The translations under genes and the position numbers were made by a program. Of a stretch of 59,875 nt of DNA, positions 1-7,783 are shown in pieces. Source of the DNA: Gammaproteobacteria bacterium (lineage in GTDB: Bacteria; Pseudomonadota; Gammaproteobacteria; Pseudomonadales; Azotimanducaceae); assembly GCA_030428905.1 (NCBI GenBank), contig JAUIED010000009.1:1-59875 (forward strand), read 5' to 3'. The notes below the pieces were generated by a model. It had not been told where the DNA came from, searched no databases, and saw nothing but the letters and a program-made list of their open reading frames with translations. Position 1 is the first letter of the stretch; each line of letters begins with the position of its first letter.

Positions 1-139
1 GATAGGGACAATCGCAGCCGAGCAGTATTTCGAGCGCGCTGCGTGCCGAGGCTTCGAGGAAGACACCGTACGCGTTCGGCGCGGCAGGGAATGCCTCACG
101 AAACGTGCTGGACGTGTAGGTCACGAAGGCATCGATCAT
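1..139 (-). CDS. Partial CDS of unknown function, running off the left edge
   Basis: On the minus strand a frame is open from about position 235 to the window edge. The first ATG in it is at 139, giving 46 visible codons that begin MIDAFVTYTSSTFREAF. Codon third positions are G/C-rich like the neighbouring genes. An upstream in-frame GTG at 160 is an alternative start; neither start has a clear ribosome binding site. It is divergent from metR and separated from it by MetR-like boxes, so it could be a MetR-regulated gene. I do not recognise the family: the visible part does not look like the start of MetE or DUF1852. The real end lies outside the window. Confidence 0.45.
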   Translation of the reverse strand, partial: MIDAFVTYTSSTFREAFPAAPNAYGVFLEASARSALEILLGCDCPY

Positions 140-274
140 CGTGGCGTTGGGATTGAACACGCGGCAGCCTGGCGATTTCGTGGTCGGTACGATGGCGTCA
201 ATTGTAGCCGTGGCCGCGGATATGCCGGCGTGTGCCAGTACTCAATGCCGGCGTCTGGCGCGCCTGCGCAAACA

Positions 275-287
275 TGAATATCATGCA
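275..287. promoter_or_regulatory. Imperfect MetR-like box
   Basis: The sequence TGAA-TATCA-TGCA matches the MetR consensus TGAA-N5-TTCA with one mismatch. It lies 20 bp upstream of the perfect box at 307-319. A tandem pair of boxes is the usual arrangement at MetR-controlled intergenic regions. Binding is inferred, not shown. Confidence 0.4.
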
Positions 288-306
288 TGCGATAAGCACG
301 TTATCT

Positions 307-319
307 TGAAACCCGTTCA
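307..319. promoter_or_regulatory. MetR box (TGAA-N5-TTCA)
   Basis: The sequence TGAA-ACCCG-TTCA is a perfect match to the MetR consensus. It ends just before the metR ribosome binding site (GAGGTG at 321-326). Being so close to the metR start, it would suit autorepression of metR together with control of the divergent gene, as known for metR-metE pairs in enterics. Confidence 0.6.
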
Positions 320-330
320 TGAGGTGATGC

Positions 331-1260
331 ATGTCTCAGATCGAACTGCGACACCTGCGCACGTTGGTGGCACTGCGGGATACCGGCAGCCTCGTGGAAG
401 CGGCTGAACGGGTGTTTCTGACGCAGTCGGCGCTGTCCCATCAGCTCAAAGATCTCGAGGAGCGGGTAGGGTGTGCCCTGTTCATTCGCAAAACAAAACC
501 GGTGCGCTTCACCAGTGCCGGCTCGCGTCTGGTGGCGCTGGCTGATCAGATTCTGCCGCTCATGCATCGCGCTGAGCTTGATGTGGCGCGTCTCGCAGGC
601 GGGGAGTCCGGGCGGATCATGATGGCCATCGAGTGCCACAGCTGTTTCGAATGGCTGTTGCCCGCCATTGACCTGTATCGGGAGTCCTGGCCGGACGTGG
701 AGCTCGACATCGCCAGCGGCTTTCCGTTTGCGCCGCTGCCGGCGTTGGGGCGCGGTGATCTGGATCTCGTCATCACGGCGGACCCGGTGGAGGATCTGGG
801 GTTGGTGTACCTGCCGCTGTTCAGCTACGAGGCACAGCTTGCCATGGGCAAGGGCCACGCGCTTGCGGCGAGGGAATGGGTGGAACCCGACGACCTCATC
901 GACCAGACGCTCATCACCTATCCTGTGGATCGCGTGCGTCTGGATATCTTCAAGTCGTTTCTCGACATGGCTGGCGTGGAGCCGGCGCGGGTGCGCACGG
1001 CGGAGCTCACGCCGATGATGATTCAGCTCGTGGCCAGCGGACGAGGCGTCACCTGCCTGCCGAACTGGGCTTTGCATGAGTATCGCGAGAAGAAGTACAT
1101 CGCGACGGCATCGCTTGGCGAGGAAGGGGTGTGGCCTACGCTGTATGCGGCGGTGCGCGCAGACCAGGCAGATGCACCATTCATGCAGGGATTCGTGAGC
1201 ACGGCCAAAGAAACCTGCTTCGCCAATCTGCACGGAATCGTCACGGCAGAGCTCGGATGA
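331..1260 (+). CDS. metR: LysR-family transcriptional regulator MetR
   Basis: A 309-residue LysR-type activator, the normal family length. The N-terminal winged helix-turn-helix covers about residues 1-60 (MSQIELRHLRTLVAL, then TQSALSHQLKDLE). The rest is a periplasmic-binding-protein-like effector domain with the MetR-typical segments ECHSCFEWLLPAID and VASGRGVTCLPNWA. MetR uses homocysteine as co-effector and controls methionine synthesis genes (metE, metF, metH, glyA). The ATG at 331 is preceded by GAGGTG. The two upstream MetR-like boxes support the assignment. Its target here would be the partial divergent gene at the window edge, which I could not identify. Confidence 0.88.
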   Translation: MSQIELRHLRTLVALRDTGSLVEAAERVFLTQSALSHQLKDLEERVGCALFIRKTKPVRFTSAGSRLVALADQILPLMHRAELDVARLAGGESGRIMMAIECHSCFEWLLPAIDLYRESWPDVELDIASGFPFAPLPALGRGDLDLVITADPVEDLGLVYLPLFSYEAQLAMGKGHALAAREWVEPDDLIDQTLITYPVDRVRLDIFKSFLDMAGVEPARVRTAELTPMMIQLVASGRGVTCLPNWALHEYREKKYIATASLGEEGVWPTLYAAVRADQADAPFMQGFVSTAKETCFANLHGIVTAELG

Positions 1261-1268
1261 GCGGGTCA

Positions 1269-1679
1269 CTATCGAATGAAGTAACCCACGCCCCGCCAGG
1301 TGCCGCCCACCAGCATTGCGGTCACCGTTTCCGTGGTGCCTGAGCGTTCCGTGTAGTCTGCGGTGAACACGAAAATAACGTAGTCGGCGGCGGGTGCGCC
1401 GGGTAGTGCGCTCTTGTACTCCGCCGCCGTGAGTTCCCGCGACACGAGGGCGCCTAACGGCTGGCGTGCCTTTGCAGCCATTTTTTCCCACTGCTTCTGG
1501 GTGACCTGGGCCTTGAACATCGGTGCGGCGGCGTCCCAGGAAGCCACGTACCGCTCCGCATCGAGATCCTTCAGCCAGGCGGTGATGGCGGCTTTGGCAG
1601 TGGCAGGTTCTGCGTGTGCAGATGCGGCGATGCACAACAGCAGAAGGATCGGCGTGGTTTTCAGGAGTTTTTTAAACAT
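1269..1679 (-). CDS. DUF4019 domain protein, exported
   Basis: A 136-residue protein with a cleavable signal peptide (hydrophobic run ILLLLCIAASAHA, likely cut before EPAT). The mature part resembles DUF4019, with a helical start rich in Trp/Ala (AITAWLKDLDAERYVASWD) and a beta-rich end finishing VGGTWRGVGYFIR. Function of the family is unknown; a periplasmic location is predicted. It is the last gene of the long minus-strand run, 33 bp after the PNPOx-like gene and tail to tail with metR (8 bp apart). Confidence 0.72.
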   Translation of the reverse strand: MFKKLLKTTPILLLLCIAASAHAEPATAKAAITAWLKDLDAERYVASWDAAAPMFKAQVTQKQWEKMAAKARQPLGALVSRELTAAEYKSALPGAPAADYVIFVFTADYTERSGTTETVTAMLVGGTWRGVGYFIR

Positions 1680-1712
1680 GATGTTGCACGCTGTGGGTTG
1701 TGTCGTTCGATG

Positions 1713-2288
1713 TTAGGGTACCAGCGTCGTCTGCGTCCACCGGCGATCATCTAGCGACCAGGCAACGCGATCGTGCACACCGTTGTCCTGCGCCAGATCC
1801 AGGCGTTCAACGAAGTGCGGGTTGAGCCAGTAACCGACGGCTTCGGGCGGCGCGGCAAGGGGTGTCGTCAGGTTCATCGCGTCGAGCTCGCCCAGTAGCG
1901 TCTGCCGGTCTGTTACATTGCTCGACTGGACGCGTCCCTGCACGTAGTACCAGTCCATGCGCTTTGGTGCGTCGGGCCGCATCTGCCAGCTGTCCTGCAC
2001 GATCTGCACAGCGATGGGCTCGATGTTGCAACTCAGTCGGTACTGGCGCTGGAGGCTGGCGAGGTACACACAGATTGCCGCCTGACCCGAGTTGAGTTGT
2101 CGTTGTTTAGGGCTCGTGGCGTTGAGAAACAGGGCTAAGCGGTCATGCAGATCCCGCAGCACGAGCGTGCGTACATGCGGTGCGCCGTGCTCGTCGACGG
2201 TTGCCAGCGTGCATAGTCCAGCGTGCGGATCTGCCAGCTCGCCGGCCCGCTGCCGATCTGCGCGCAGCTCGCTGATTGGGTCAGTCAA
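1713..2288 (-). CDS. Pyridoxamine 5'-phosphate oxidase-like FMN-binding protein
   Basis: A 191-residue protein of the split-barrel FMN-binding fold. Recognisable segments are MCTLATV-like LCTLATVDEHGAPHVRTLV near the N terminus (the strand contacting FMN phosphate) and WYYVQGRVQ in the middle. It is shorter than true PdxH (about 215) and ends TLVP rather than the RLAP-type PdxH tail, so it is likelier a general flavin- or pyridoxine-related protein than the pathway enzyme. I chose TTG at 2288 because the alternative ATG at 2522 would overlap the metallo-hydrolase by 240 bp. This TTG lies inside the last codons of that gene, giving translational coupling. No good ribosome binding site is visible. 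Confidence 0.68.
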   Translation of the reverse strand: MTDPISELRADRQRAGELADPHAGLCTLATVDEHGAPHVRTLVLRDLHDRLALFLNATSPKQRQLNSGQAAICVYLASLQRQYRLSCNIEPIAVQIVQDSWQMRPDAPKRMDWYYVQGRVQSSNVTDRQTLLGELDAMNLTTPLAAPPEAVGYWLNPHFVERLDLAQDNGVHDRVAWSLDDRRWTQTTLVP

Positions 2289-3129
2289 GGTTGGACTGGA
2301 TGATGTCGATCCACCCGGCGGCGCTGATGAAACCTGTACCCCAGGTGGGATACTCGGCGTCCAACGCTGCGGCGATGTCCTGCTTGGACGTGCCTTTCTC
2401 CAACTGCTCGCGCACCAGCGCATAGCTGTGGCGGATGACGTTCTGCGTGCGTGCGAGGTCTTCCACCGAGGCCAGCGGCCCGTGTCCCGGGATGATCTTC
2501 GCATCTTCCGGCACCCGGTCAATCACGGTGCTCTGGTTGCGCAGGTAGCCCTCTATGCTGCCGCCGCTTGCGACATCGACGAACGGATAAAAGCCGTTGA
2601 AGAAGTGGTCGCCCAGGTGCACCACGCCTGCGCCTTTGAACCACACGACGGCATCACCGTCAGTGTGTCCTTCAGGCAGGTGCAACAGTTCGATCAGGTC
2701 GCCGTTGAAATGCACCGATAAGCGGTCGTCGAAGGTGACCAGCGGCAGTCCGGTGCGCGGTATGTCTTCGGCCACCAGCCGGGCACGCACGTTGTCATGC
2801 GCGATGATCGTGCCGTTGCGCCCGAATTCGGCGTTGCTGCCGGTATGGTCGCCGTGGAAGTGCGTGTTGATGATGATCCGCGGCGCCGCGCCGCCGATGT
2901 CATTGAGGGCGTCCTGAATGCGCCCGGCCAACGGCGCGAACTGATCGTCGACGATCAGCGTGCCGTCCTCGCCGATGGAGGCAGCGATGTTACCGCCTGC
3001 GCCGAGGAGCATGTGCACCGCGCCGCTGACCGGCGTGGAGGTGACGACTACATCCTTGAAGCGGTCGTCAGCAAGCGCCGCCGTGGTGGCTGCCAGAAGT
3101 ACGCCACCCAGCAGCAGCCGGCGGCTCAT
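2281..3129 (-). CDS. Exported metallo-beta-lactamase-fold hydrolase
   Basis: A 282-residue protein. A signal peptide (MSRRLLLGGVLLAATTAALA, cut before DD) precedes a metallo-beta-lactamase domain. The zinc-binding motif is NTHFHGDH (His90, His92, Asp94, His95), with further ligands expected in PEGHTDGD and VHLGDHFF, and a late IPGHGPLA loop. This resembles periplasmic MBL-fold hydrolases of the quinoprotein-associated or subclass B-like group; the substrate is unknown. The start at 3129 is chosen because the signal peptide begins there and ATGA overlaps the stop of the small upstream gene. Longer starts would add an unrelated Arg-rich leader. Confidence 0.85.
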   Translation of the reverse strand: MSRRLLLGGVLLAATTAALADDRFKDVVVTSTPVSGAVHMLLGAGGNIAASIGEDGTLIVDDQFAPLAGRIQDALNDIGGAAPRIIINTHFHGDHTGSNAEFGRNGTIIAHDNVRARLVAEDIPRTGLPLVTFDDRLSVHFNGDLIELLHLPEGHTDGDAVVWFKGAGVVHLGDHFFNGFYPFVDVASGGSIEGYLRNQSTVIDRVPEDAKIIPGHGPLASVEDLARTQNVIRHSYALVREQLEKGTSKQDIAAALDAEYPTWGTGFISAAGWIDIIQSNLD

Positions 3130-3284
3130 GCGCCGTTGCCCTCGTCCTCGGTGAGCTTGCGCCGCAGCTCCGCCACGTCGCGTTGGATCTCGCTGAGCCG
3201 GAAGATCAGATCCGGAAGCTGGTCGGTGATGCGCCACAGCAGGTAGGCGATGGCGAGCAGTACGAGGAAAGAGAAAGGGCCCAT
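3126..3284 (-). CDS. Small single-pass membrane protein (52 aa)
   Basis: A short gene beginning MGPFSFLVLLAIAYLLW: one N-terminal membrane helix (about residues 4-17), then an amphipathic, charged helix (LSEIQRDVAELRRKL) and an acidic tail. Its stop overlaps the ATG of the metallo-hydrolase in an ATGA junction, and codon use matches its neighbours, so I believe it is translated. No family recognised; the layout of one anchor plus a coiled-coil segment suggests a scaffold or regulator for a membrane partner. The 60 bp between it and the VOC gene show nothing striking. Confidence 0.6.
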   Translation of the reverse strand: MGPFSFLVLLAIAYLLWRITDQLPDLIFRLSEIQRDVAELRRKLTEDEGNGA

Positions 3285-3344
3285 GGCATGTCCTGACACT
3301 GGTTTGCCGGCGATTGTAACCGCCAGCCGTGGTTCAGAACCAAT

Positions 3345-4022
3345 TCAACCGGCGTCCAGGGTGCCGACGATGGAGCGCCGCTGGCTCAGCTCGATCCAGG
3401 TGCCGTCCGGGTCACACACGAAAGCGATGCGGGCGATGTCGCCGATGATGTATGGCGCAACGCCGGCTGTTCCTCCGGCGGCCAGCGCCTGCTCATAGGC
3501 CTGATCGGCATTGAATACCTGGAACGTCAGGTAGCGATAACCCGGTGCGCGCAGGGGCAGACCGGCATTTACCAGGCCGCGGGTGAGGTGCAGGCGGCTG
3601 GTGCCGCAGGCCAGCGTCCCGGGAGAGATGCTCTCGAGGCCAATGGCATCGCGGTAGAATCGCTCGGTTGCCTGCGGGTCGTTGCAGGTCAGGTGCACGC
3701 AGAGCTGTTCCACACCGTTGTGGCCTCTCGGAATCAGGCTCAGGCGATTGCCGTCGGGGTCGCTCAGGTGCCGCGGTTCAGCAACGTCGGCGACGATGCT
3801 CAGTTCCTGAATGGGACCTGCGGCGCTCGGTGTGAGGCTGCCTGCAACGTCGTTCAGCTTCAGCACCGACGCGCCGATGGCATGCCGGTGCTGCGTCAGG
3901 TCCTCTCCGAGCGCCAGCGCTTCGCTGCAAACGAGGCCAGCTTCCTGCTGCCAGAATGCGAGCATCGGTGCTGCATGATCGGTGAACAGGCCCACATCCA
4001 GGGCGTCTTTCGCAAATCTCAT
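3345..4022 (-). CDS. VOC-family (glyoxalase/dioxygenase fold) protein with two modules
   Basis: A 225-residue protein starting MRFAKDALDVGLFTDHAAPM. Two vicinal-oxygen-chelate modules are visible. The first (about 5-105) ends LSDPDGNRLSLI; the second (about 113-220) contains VHLTCNDPQATERFYRD and ends VCDPDGTWIELSQRRS. Both keep the terminal DPDGxxxEL-like strand that usually carries a metal ligand. Members include glyoxalase I, fosfomycin-resistance and extradiol dioxygenase proteins; substrate cannot be told. Start at 4022 was preferred over ATG 4112 because the extra 30 residues overlap the sixA-like gene and look non-coding. Confidence 0.75.
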   Translation of the reverse strand: MRFAKDALDVGLFTDHAAPMLAFWQQEAGLVCSEALALGEDLTQHRHAIGASVLKLNDVAGSLTPSAAGPIQELSIVADVAEPRHLSDPDGNRLSLIPRGHNGVEQLCVHLTCNDPQATERFYRDAIGLESISPGTLACGTSRLHLTRGLVNAGLPLRAPGYRYLTFQVFNADQAYEQALAAGGTAGVAPYIIGDIARIAFVCDPDGTWIELSQRRSIVGTLDAG

Positions 4023-4029
4023 AGTGCCG

Positions 4030-4518
4030 TCAGGGAAGCTGCTTGGGTGACATGAACGACACCAGCCGGAAGTCGTCAGGTGCGCAGTGGTGCCAGGCCT
4101 TCTCAGTGACAAGATGGACCACGCCGAAGGTGGGCACGTGGTCGATCTCGCCGCCGCTCAAGCGGTGCGCGAGGTAGCTGATGCCGGGGTTGTGGAACAC
4201 CACCGCAACCGACGGGATGCCGTCTGGCGTTGCACCTACGAAGTCCAGTGCTGTCTCTGCAGTTGCCAGATAGAGGTCCGCTTCATAGGCGATGCAGGCC
4301 TCGGGCACATCGAAGGCGGCCGCGACGAATGCACACGTTTGCCGCGCGCGTGTCGCAGCGCTACACCAGATCCAGCGCGCCGGTTCGGGTTCTGCGGCAA
4401 GCCAGCGCTGCATGGCCGGGCCGTTGCGTTCGCCGCGGCCGTTCAGCGGACGCTCGAAGTCCGACAGGTCCTGCGACCAGTCGGACTTGGCGTGGCGAAT
4501 CAGGCGCAGGTGGTGCAC
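4030..4518 (-). CDS. SixA-like phosphohistidine phosphatase (histidine phosphatase family)
   Basis: About 162 residues. The start of the family is clear: LRLIRHAKSDW with the catalytic RHA triad (His9 if GTG 4518 is the start), then LSDFERPLNGRGERN. A second conserved His lies in VVFHNPGISYLAHRL. SixA removes phosphate from histidine phosphotransfer domains, and the enclosing run also encodes a hybrid histidine kinase, though that kinase has no visible HPt. I chose GTG 4518 because family members place RHAK at residues 7-10; TTG 4533, overlapping the upstream stop, is also possible. Neither has a convincing ribosome binding site. Confidence 0.75.
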   Translation of the reverse strand: MHHLRLIRHAKSDWSQDLSDFERPLNGRGERNGPAMQRWLAAEPEPARWIWCSAATRARQTCAFVAAAFDVPEACIAYEADLYLATAETALDFVGATPDGIPSVAVVFHNPGISYLAHRLSGGEIDHVPTFGVVHLVTEKAWHHCAPDDFRLVSFMSPKQLP

Positions 4519-4529
4519 AGCTTGCGCGA

Positions 4530-5435
4530 TCAATCGTACAGAGCGAAAAACTCTTCGAACGCTTTGAGCTGATTGCCAGCGGCGGAAGAGGGCACGATGA
4601 TCGGCGTTTTGATGCCGGCGTCGAACCACGCCTCGATGCCTTCGCGCACTTCCGAGGCGGTGCCGAACAGGGTCGTGTCGGCGAGCCAGCGATCGGACAG
4701 ACACTCCGGCACCCGGCTCATGTCACCGGATTCGATGGCGGCTTCTACCGCGTTCATCTCCTCTTCGTAGCCCGCTGCCTTCCAGTAGTTGCGATAGTTG
4801 GGCAGGAATGCGTAGCTGGTGAGGGTGCGTCGATTGACCGCAGCGGCGGCCGCGCGATCGTCGCTGATGCAGGTTGGGATCATGTTGCCGATGAAGAAGT
4901 CGTCGCTGCCGCGGGCGGCATCGGACAATACAGACAGTGAGTGGTGCATGTAGCTGCGCGCGCCGTTGGCGAACACCATGCCATCGCCGATTTCCTCTGA
5001 GAGCCTGATCATTTTGTCTCGCAGCGTGGCGAGCACGATGGGTGGCAGGTCTCCCACGCGCTCGGTGCCTTTCAGGTCTTCCACGAAACGGCGCATGTCC
5101 CCCAGCGGTTTGCCGGCCTGAATGCCCATGCGGGTGAGTGCTGGCTCGTGGCTCACGCCCACGCCGAAGCGGAAGCGGCCGCCGGATAGCTCATGAATGA
5201 ACGAGGCCGTGGCGGCGAAGTCGCGGGCTTCGCGGAAGTAGATCGGCATGATGCTGGTGCCGAGTTCCACTTCGCTGGTCACGGCAGCCAGGGCGGTCAT
5301 CAGCGACAGACTGTCCCCCAGGCTCGGGCCGTAAATGCCGGGATATCCGCGGCGTTCGATTTCGAGGCCGAGCTCCAGGATTTTCTGACGGCGGCCGGGA
5401 ACGGCGGCGAGGCTTACGGCGGGTTTCTGGCTCAC
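4530..5435 (-). CDS. LLM-class flavin/F420-dependent oxidoreductase
   Basis: A 301-residue luciferase-like monooxygenase-fold protein. Visible hallmarks are the N-terminal strand VSLAAVPG, then ELGLEIERRGYPGIYGPSL, ELGTSIMPIYFR (the ELGT strand of LLM proteins) and RFRFGVGVSHEP. The C-terminal GIEAWFDAGIKTPIIVPS is also typical. Members use F420 or FMN to oxidise or reduce diverse substrates. Whether this host makes F420 cannot be judged here. Its stop lies next to the SixA-like gene start and it follows rhomboid by 36 bp. Confidence 0.75.
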   Translation of the reverse strand: MSQKPAVSLAAVPGRRQKILELGLEIERRGYPGIYGPSLGDSLSLMTALAAVTSEVELGTSIMPIYFREARDFAATASFIHELSGGRFRFGVGVSHEPALTRMGIQAGKPLGDMRRFVEDLKGTERVGDLPPIVLATLRDKMIRLSEEIGDGMVFANGARSYMHHSLSVLSDAARGSDDFFIGNMIPTCISDDRAAAAAVNRRTLTSYAFLPNYRNYWKAAGYEEEMNAVEAAIESGDMSRVPECLSDRWLADTTLFGTASEVREGIEAWFDAGIKTPIIVPSSAAGNQLKAFEEFFALYD

Positions 5436-5471
5436 GGGTTGGCCCTCTATCGTTGGAATTTATCCGGCAGT

Positions 5472-6227
5472 CTACCAGCGATGTCGTGCAGTGCGCCGTC
5501 TGGTCTGCGCCAGGTGGCGCGCCAGCCGGGCCGGGTTTCTGAATGGCAATACCAGGGCGAGGCCTGCTGCGAAGCCGCCGATATGGGCCCAGAATGCAAC
5601 GCCGCCGCCACCCGTGGGGGTAAACACACCGCCGAGCAACTGCACGATGATCCAGTAGCCGAGCATGAGCACGGCAGGAACCGCGGCGGTGGTGACGAAG
5701 AAGCCGAGAAAGATGAGCATGTGCACCCGCGCCTTCGGGTAGAGCAGCGCATAGGCGCCCATTACACCGCCGATGGCGCCGCTTGCGCCCACCATGGGCA
5801 CGGTGCTGTCGGGTGCGGACATGGTCTGTGCAGCAGCGGCGGCCACGCCGCACAGCAGGTAGAAAACAACGAAGCGGACGCTGCCCATGGCGTCTTCCAC
5901 GTTGTCGCCGAAAATCCATAGGAACCAGAGATTTCCCAGAATGTGGAACCAACCGCCGTGCATGAACATGCTGCTGGCCACGCTCAGCCAGCTGCCGTTG
6001 CCGTCGATCACGCACACCCTCGTGGCATCGATCGGCCAGGCGCTGCCTGCGGCGGCGGTGCCGAGCACATCCCCCGGGATGTAACCGTACCGGCAAATGG
6101 ATTCCCCGAGCGCCGGATCAACACCCAAACCCTGCAGGGCGACCCATGCGAGCAAGTTCAGCCCGATGAGCGCATAGGTGGCCCATGGAGTTGCGAAAGT
6201 GGGATTCTCGTCGCGAAGGGGAAGCAC
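5472..6227 (-). CDS. Rhomboid-family intramembrane serine protease
   Basis: A 251-residue polytopic protein that begins MLPLRDENPTF, typical of one bacterial rhomboid group. The catalytic dyad is present: Ser149 in GASGAIGGVMGAY and His215 in WAHIGGFAAG. The HGGWFHILGNLWFLWIFG segment (about 90-107) supplies the conserved His and Asn of the oxyanion site. About six membrane helices are apparent, with a Cys-containing loop at 45-75 between the first and second. It cleaves membrane-anchored substrates within the bilayer; targets are unknown. It starts 3 bp after the cupin gene, so it is probably cotranscribed. Confidence 0.88.
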   Translation of the reverse strand: MLPLRDENPTFATPWATYALIGLNLLAWVALQGLGVDPALGESICRYGYIPGDVLGTAAAGSAWPIDATRVCVIDGNGSWLSVASSMFMHGGWFHILGNLWFLWIFGDNVEDAMGSVRFVVFYLLCGVAAAAAQTMSAPDSTVPMVGASGAIGGVMGAYALLYPKARVHMLIFLGFFVTTAAVPAVLMLGYWIIVQLLGGVFTPTGGGGVAFWAHIGGFAAGLALVLPFRNPARLARHLAQTRRRTARHRW

Positions 6228-6230
6228 CGA

Positions 6231-6713
6231 TCAGCCCTGTTTGGGCGGATGTGTCTGCAGGTCTTCCCAGTTGGCGCTCAGCCGTTGCCCGGCGGTTTTG
6301 ATGAGCGATTTTCTGATATCCGGGTAGTGCACCACGTCGTTTTGGTTGCGCTCACCGCCCATGAGGTACACCAGGTCTTCATCATACGGATTGTGCAGGC
6401 TGTGAGGCGCGCTGCCGCTGGGAAACCCCATGAAATCGCCGGCCTGCACCGGCACCACCTGATCACCCAGGCGAGCTTCGCCGCGTCCCGATAGGACGTA
6501 AATGAACTCCTCGTCATTGTCATGGTAGTGGTGCTGGGTGCTGTCGCGGCCGCTCTCCACGCGCACCAGATGCACGCCCAGACGTTGCATGCCGGTCGCA
6601 TCGCTCAGCGTGCGGCTGTGGCGGATGGCGTTGGCGTTGAACTGGTGCTGGCTCTCGATCTCGGCCAGCGCTGCGATCTGTGCGGCGGTGAGCAGATGCT
6701 TGGCATCGCTCAC
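6231..6713 (-). CDS. Cupin-domain protein
   Basis: About 160 residues with one cupin core. Motif 1 is HHYHDNDEEFIYVLSGRGEA, giving the metal-binding His, His and Glu; motif 2 is FPSGSAPHSLHNP. The C-terminal part ends in NDVVHYPDIRKSLIK. I take GTG at 6713, whose GTGA overlaps the hisC stop, instead of the ATG at 7067 that would run through hisC. The product is a paralogue of the broken cupin gene at 15526-16229: both share the HxH...E core, the xDVVxYP block and the tail layout. Substrate is unknown; small-molecule dioxygenase or sugar-binding roles are possible. Confidence 0.75.
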   Translation of the reverse strand: MSDAKHLLTAAQIAALAEIESQHQFNANAIRHSRTLSDATGMQRLGVHLVRVESGRDSTQHHYHDNDEEFIYVLSGRGEARLGDQVVPVQAGDFMGFPSGSAPHSLHNPYDEDLVYLMGGERNQNDVVHYPDIRKSLIKTAGQRLSANWEDLQTHPPKQG

Positions 6714-7783
6714 AACAGGGTGTCCAACGCGTTGAGCAGGCGTTCGTTCTCTTCCTCGGTGCCCACGGTGATGCGCAGGTAGCGATTCAGGCGCGGCGTG
6801 TCGAAAAAGCGCACCAGGATGTGTTGCTCCTTCAAGCCGCGGTATAGATCGGCCGCGCTGATAGGCGCAGCGTAGCAGTCGGTGAGCAGGAAGTTCGTCT
6901 GACTCGGCATTGCCGGCAGCCCACGCGCGGCGAGAGCGCCATGCAGCCGGTGTCGTGCATCGCGTACACGCTGCCAGGTGCTGCTCGCATACGCCTGATC
7001 GGTGAACGCCGCCAGTCCCAGCGTCTGACTGATGTGATCGATATTGTAGCTGTCGCGGGTTTTCCACAGGATCGGGCCGATGAGTTCCGGTGCACCGATG
7101 AGGTAGCCCAGCCTCAGGCCCGCCAGCCCGTAACCCTTGCTGAAGGTGCGCAGGATCAGCACGTTGTCGTGATGCGCGAGCAGAGGCAGCGCGTTGTAAC
7201 CGCAGGACGGATCAACGAAATCCACGTACGCCTCGTCGATGAGCAGCACCCCATTGAGTTCCGCCGCGATACTTGAGAGTGCATCGGCGGATTGCAGGGT
7301 GCCGGAGGGTGCGTGCGGGTTGACGAGGCAGGTGAGCTGCACACCAGCGTCATTCATGCGCGCAGCGAAATCTGACGGCATGGCAAAATCCTCGCCGAGC
7401 GCCGCTCGAACGATGCTTGCGCCGTGGATGTTGGCCAGCACGTCGTACAGTGAGTAGCTCGGCTCGGCAACGCCAAAGGCGGCGCCGGGTTCCACGAAGG
7501 TGGTAAAGGCCAGGCGTAGCGCTTCGTCGCCGCCATTGGTAAGTACGAAGTGATCAGGGGTGAGCTGGTGCTGCGCGGCAAGTGCTTCACGCAGGGGTAG
7601 TGCCGTAGGCTGGGGATAGCGGCGCAGGCTTGCGCCGCTGAGGGAGCGGAGCGCTTCGTCTACCCTGGGGCTCGGCGGGTACGGGTTTTCGTTGGTGTTG
7701 AGCTTGATGGTGCGCCCGTCGGCAGGTTGCTCACCCCAGGTGTACCCATCCATGGCATCGATGTTCGGCCGCACGTAGCTCAT
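6710..7783 (-). CDS. hisC: Histidinol-phosphate aminotransferase
   Basis: A 357-residue fold-type I PLP enzyme of normal HisC length. It starts with the KLNTNENPYPPSP signature, has the LTNGGDEALRLAF cofactor loop, the VNPHAPSGT segment, LIDEAYVDF with the PLP-ring Asp, and the Schiff-base lysine Lys216 in RTFSKGYGLAGLRLGY. It converts imidazole-acetol phosphate to histidinol phosphate in histidine synthesis and often also acts on aromatic amino acids. It is isolated from other his genes here. Its ATG overlaps the permease stop by 4 bp and its TGA overlaps the cupin start, so it is translated within the long operon. Confidence 0.93.
   Translation of the reverse strand: MSYVRPNIDAMDGYTWGEQPADGRTIKLNTNENPYPPSPRVDEALRSLSGASLRRYPQPTALPLREALAAQHQLTPDHFVLTNGGDEALRLAFTTFVEPGAAFGVAEPSYSLYDVLANIHGASIVRAALGEDFAMPSDFAARMNDAGVQLTCLVNPHAPSGTLQSADALSSIAAELNGVLLIDEAYVDFVDPSCGYNALPLLAHHDNVLILRTFSKGYGLAGLRLGYLIGAPELIGPILWKTRDSYNIDHISQTLGLAAFTDQAYASSTWQRVRDARHRLHGALAARGLPAMPSQTNFLLTDCYAAPISAADLYRGLKEQHILVRFFDTPRLNRYLRITVGTEEENERLLNALDTLL

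Noticed and set aside
301-1635. 444-codon minus-strand open frame across metR
   Set aside because: It is antisense to metR and overlaps DUF4019; its sequence is Arg/His-rich with no domain, as expected for a shadow frame in high-GC DNA.
6231-7067. 278-codon version of the cupin gene
   Set aside because: The first 118 codons run through hisC in another frame; the GTG at 6713 overlapping the hisC stop is the sensible start.
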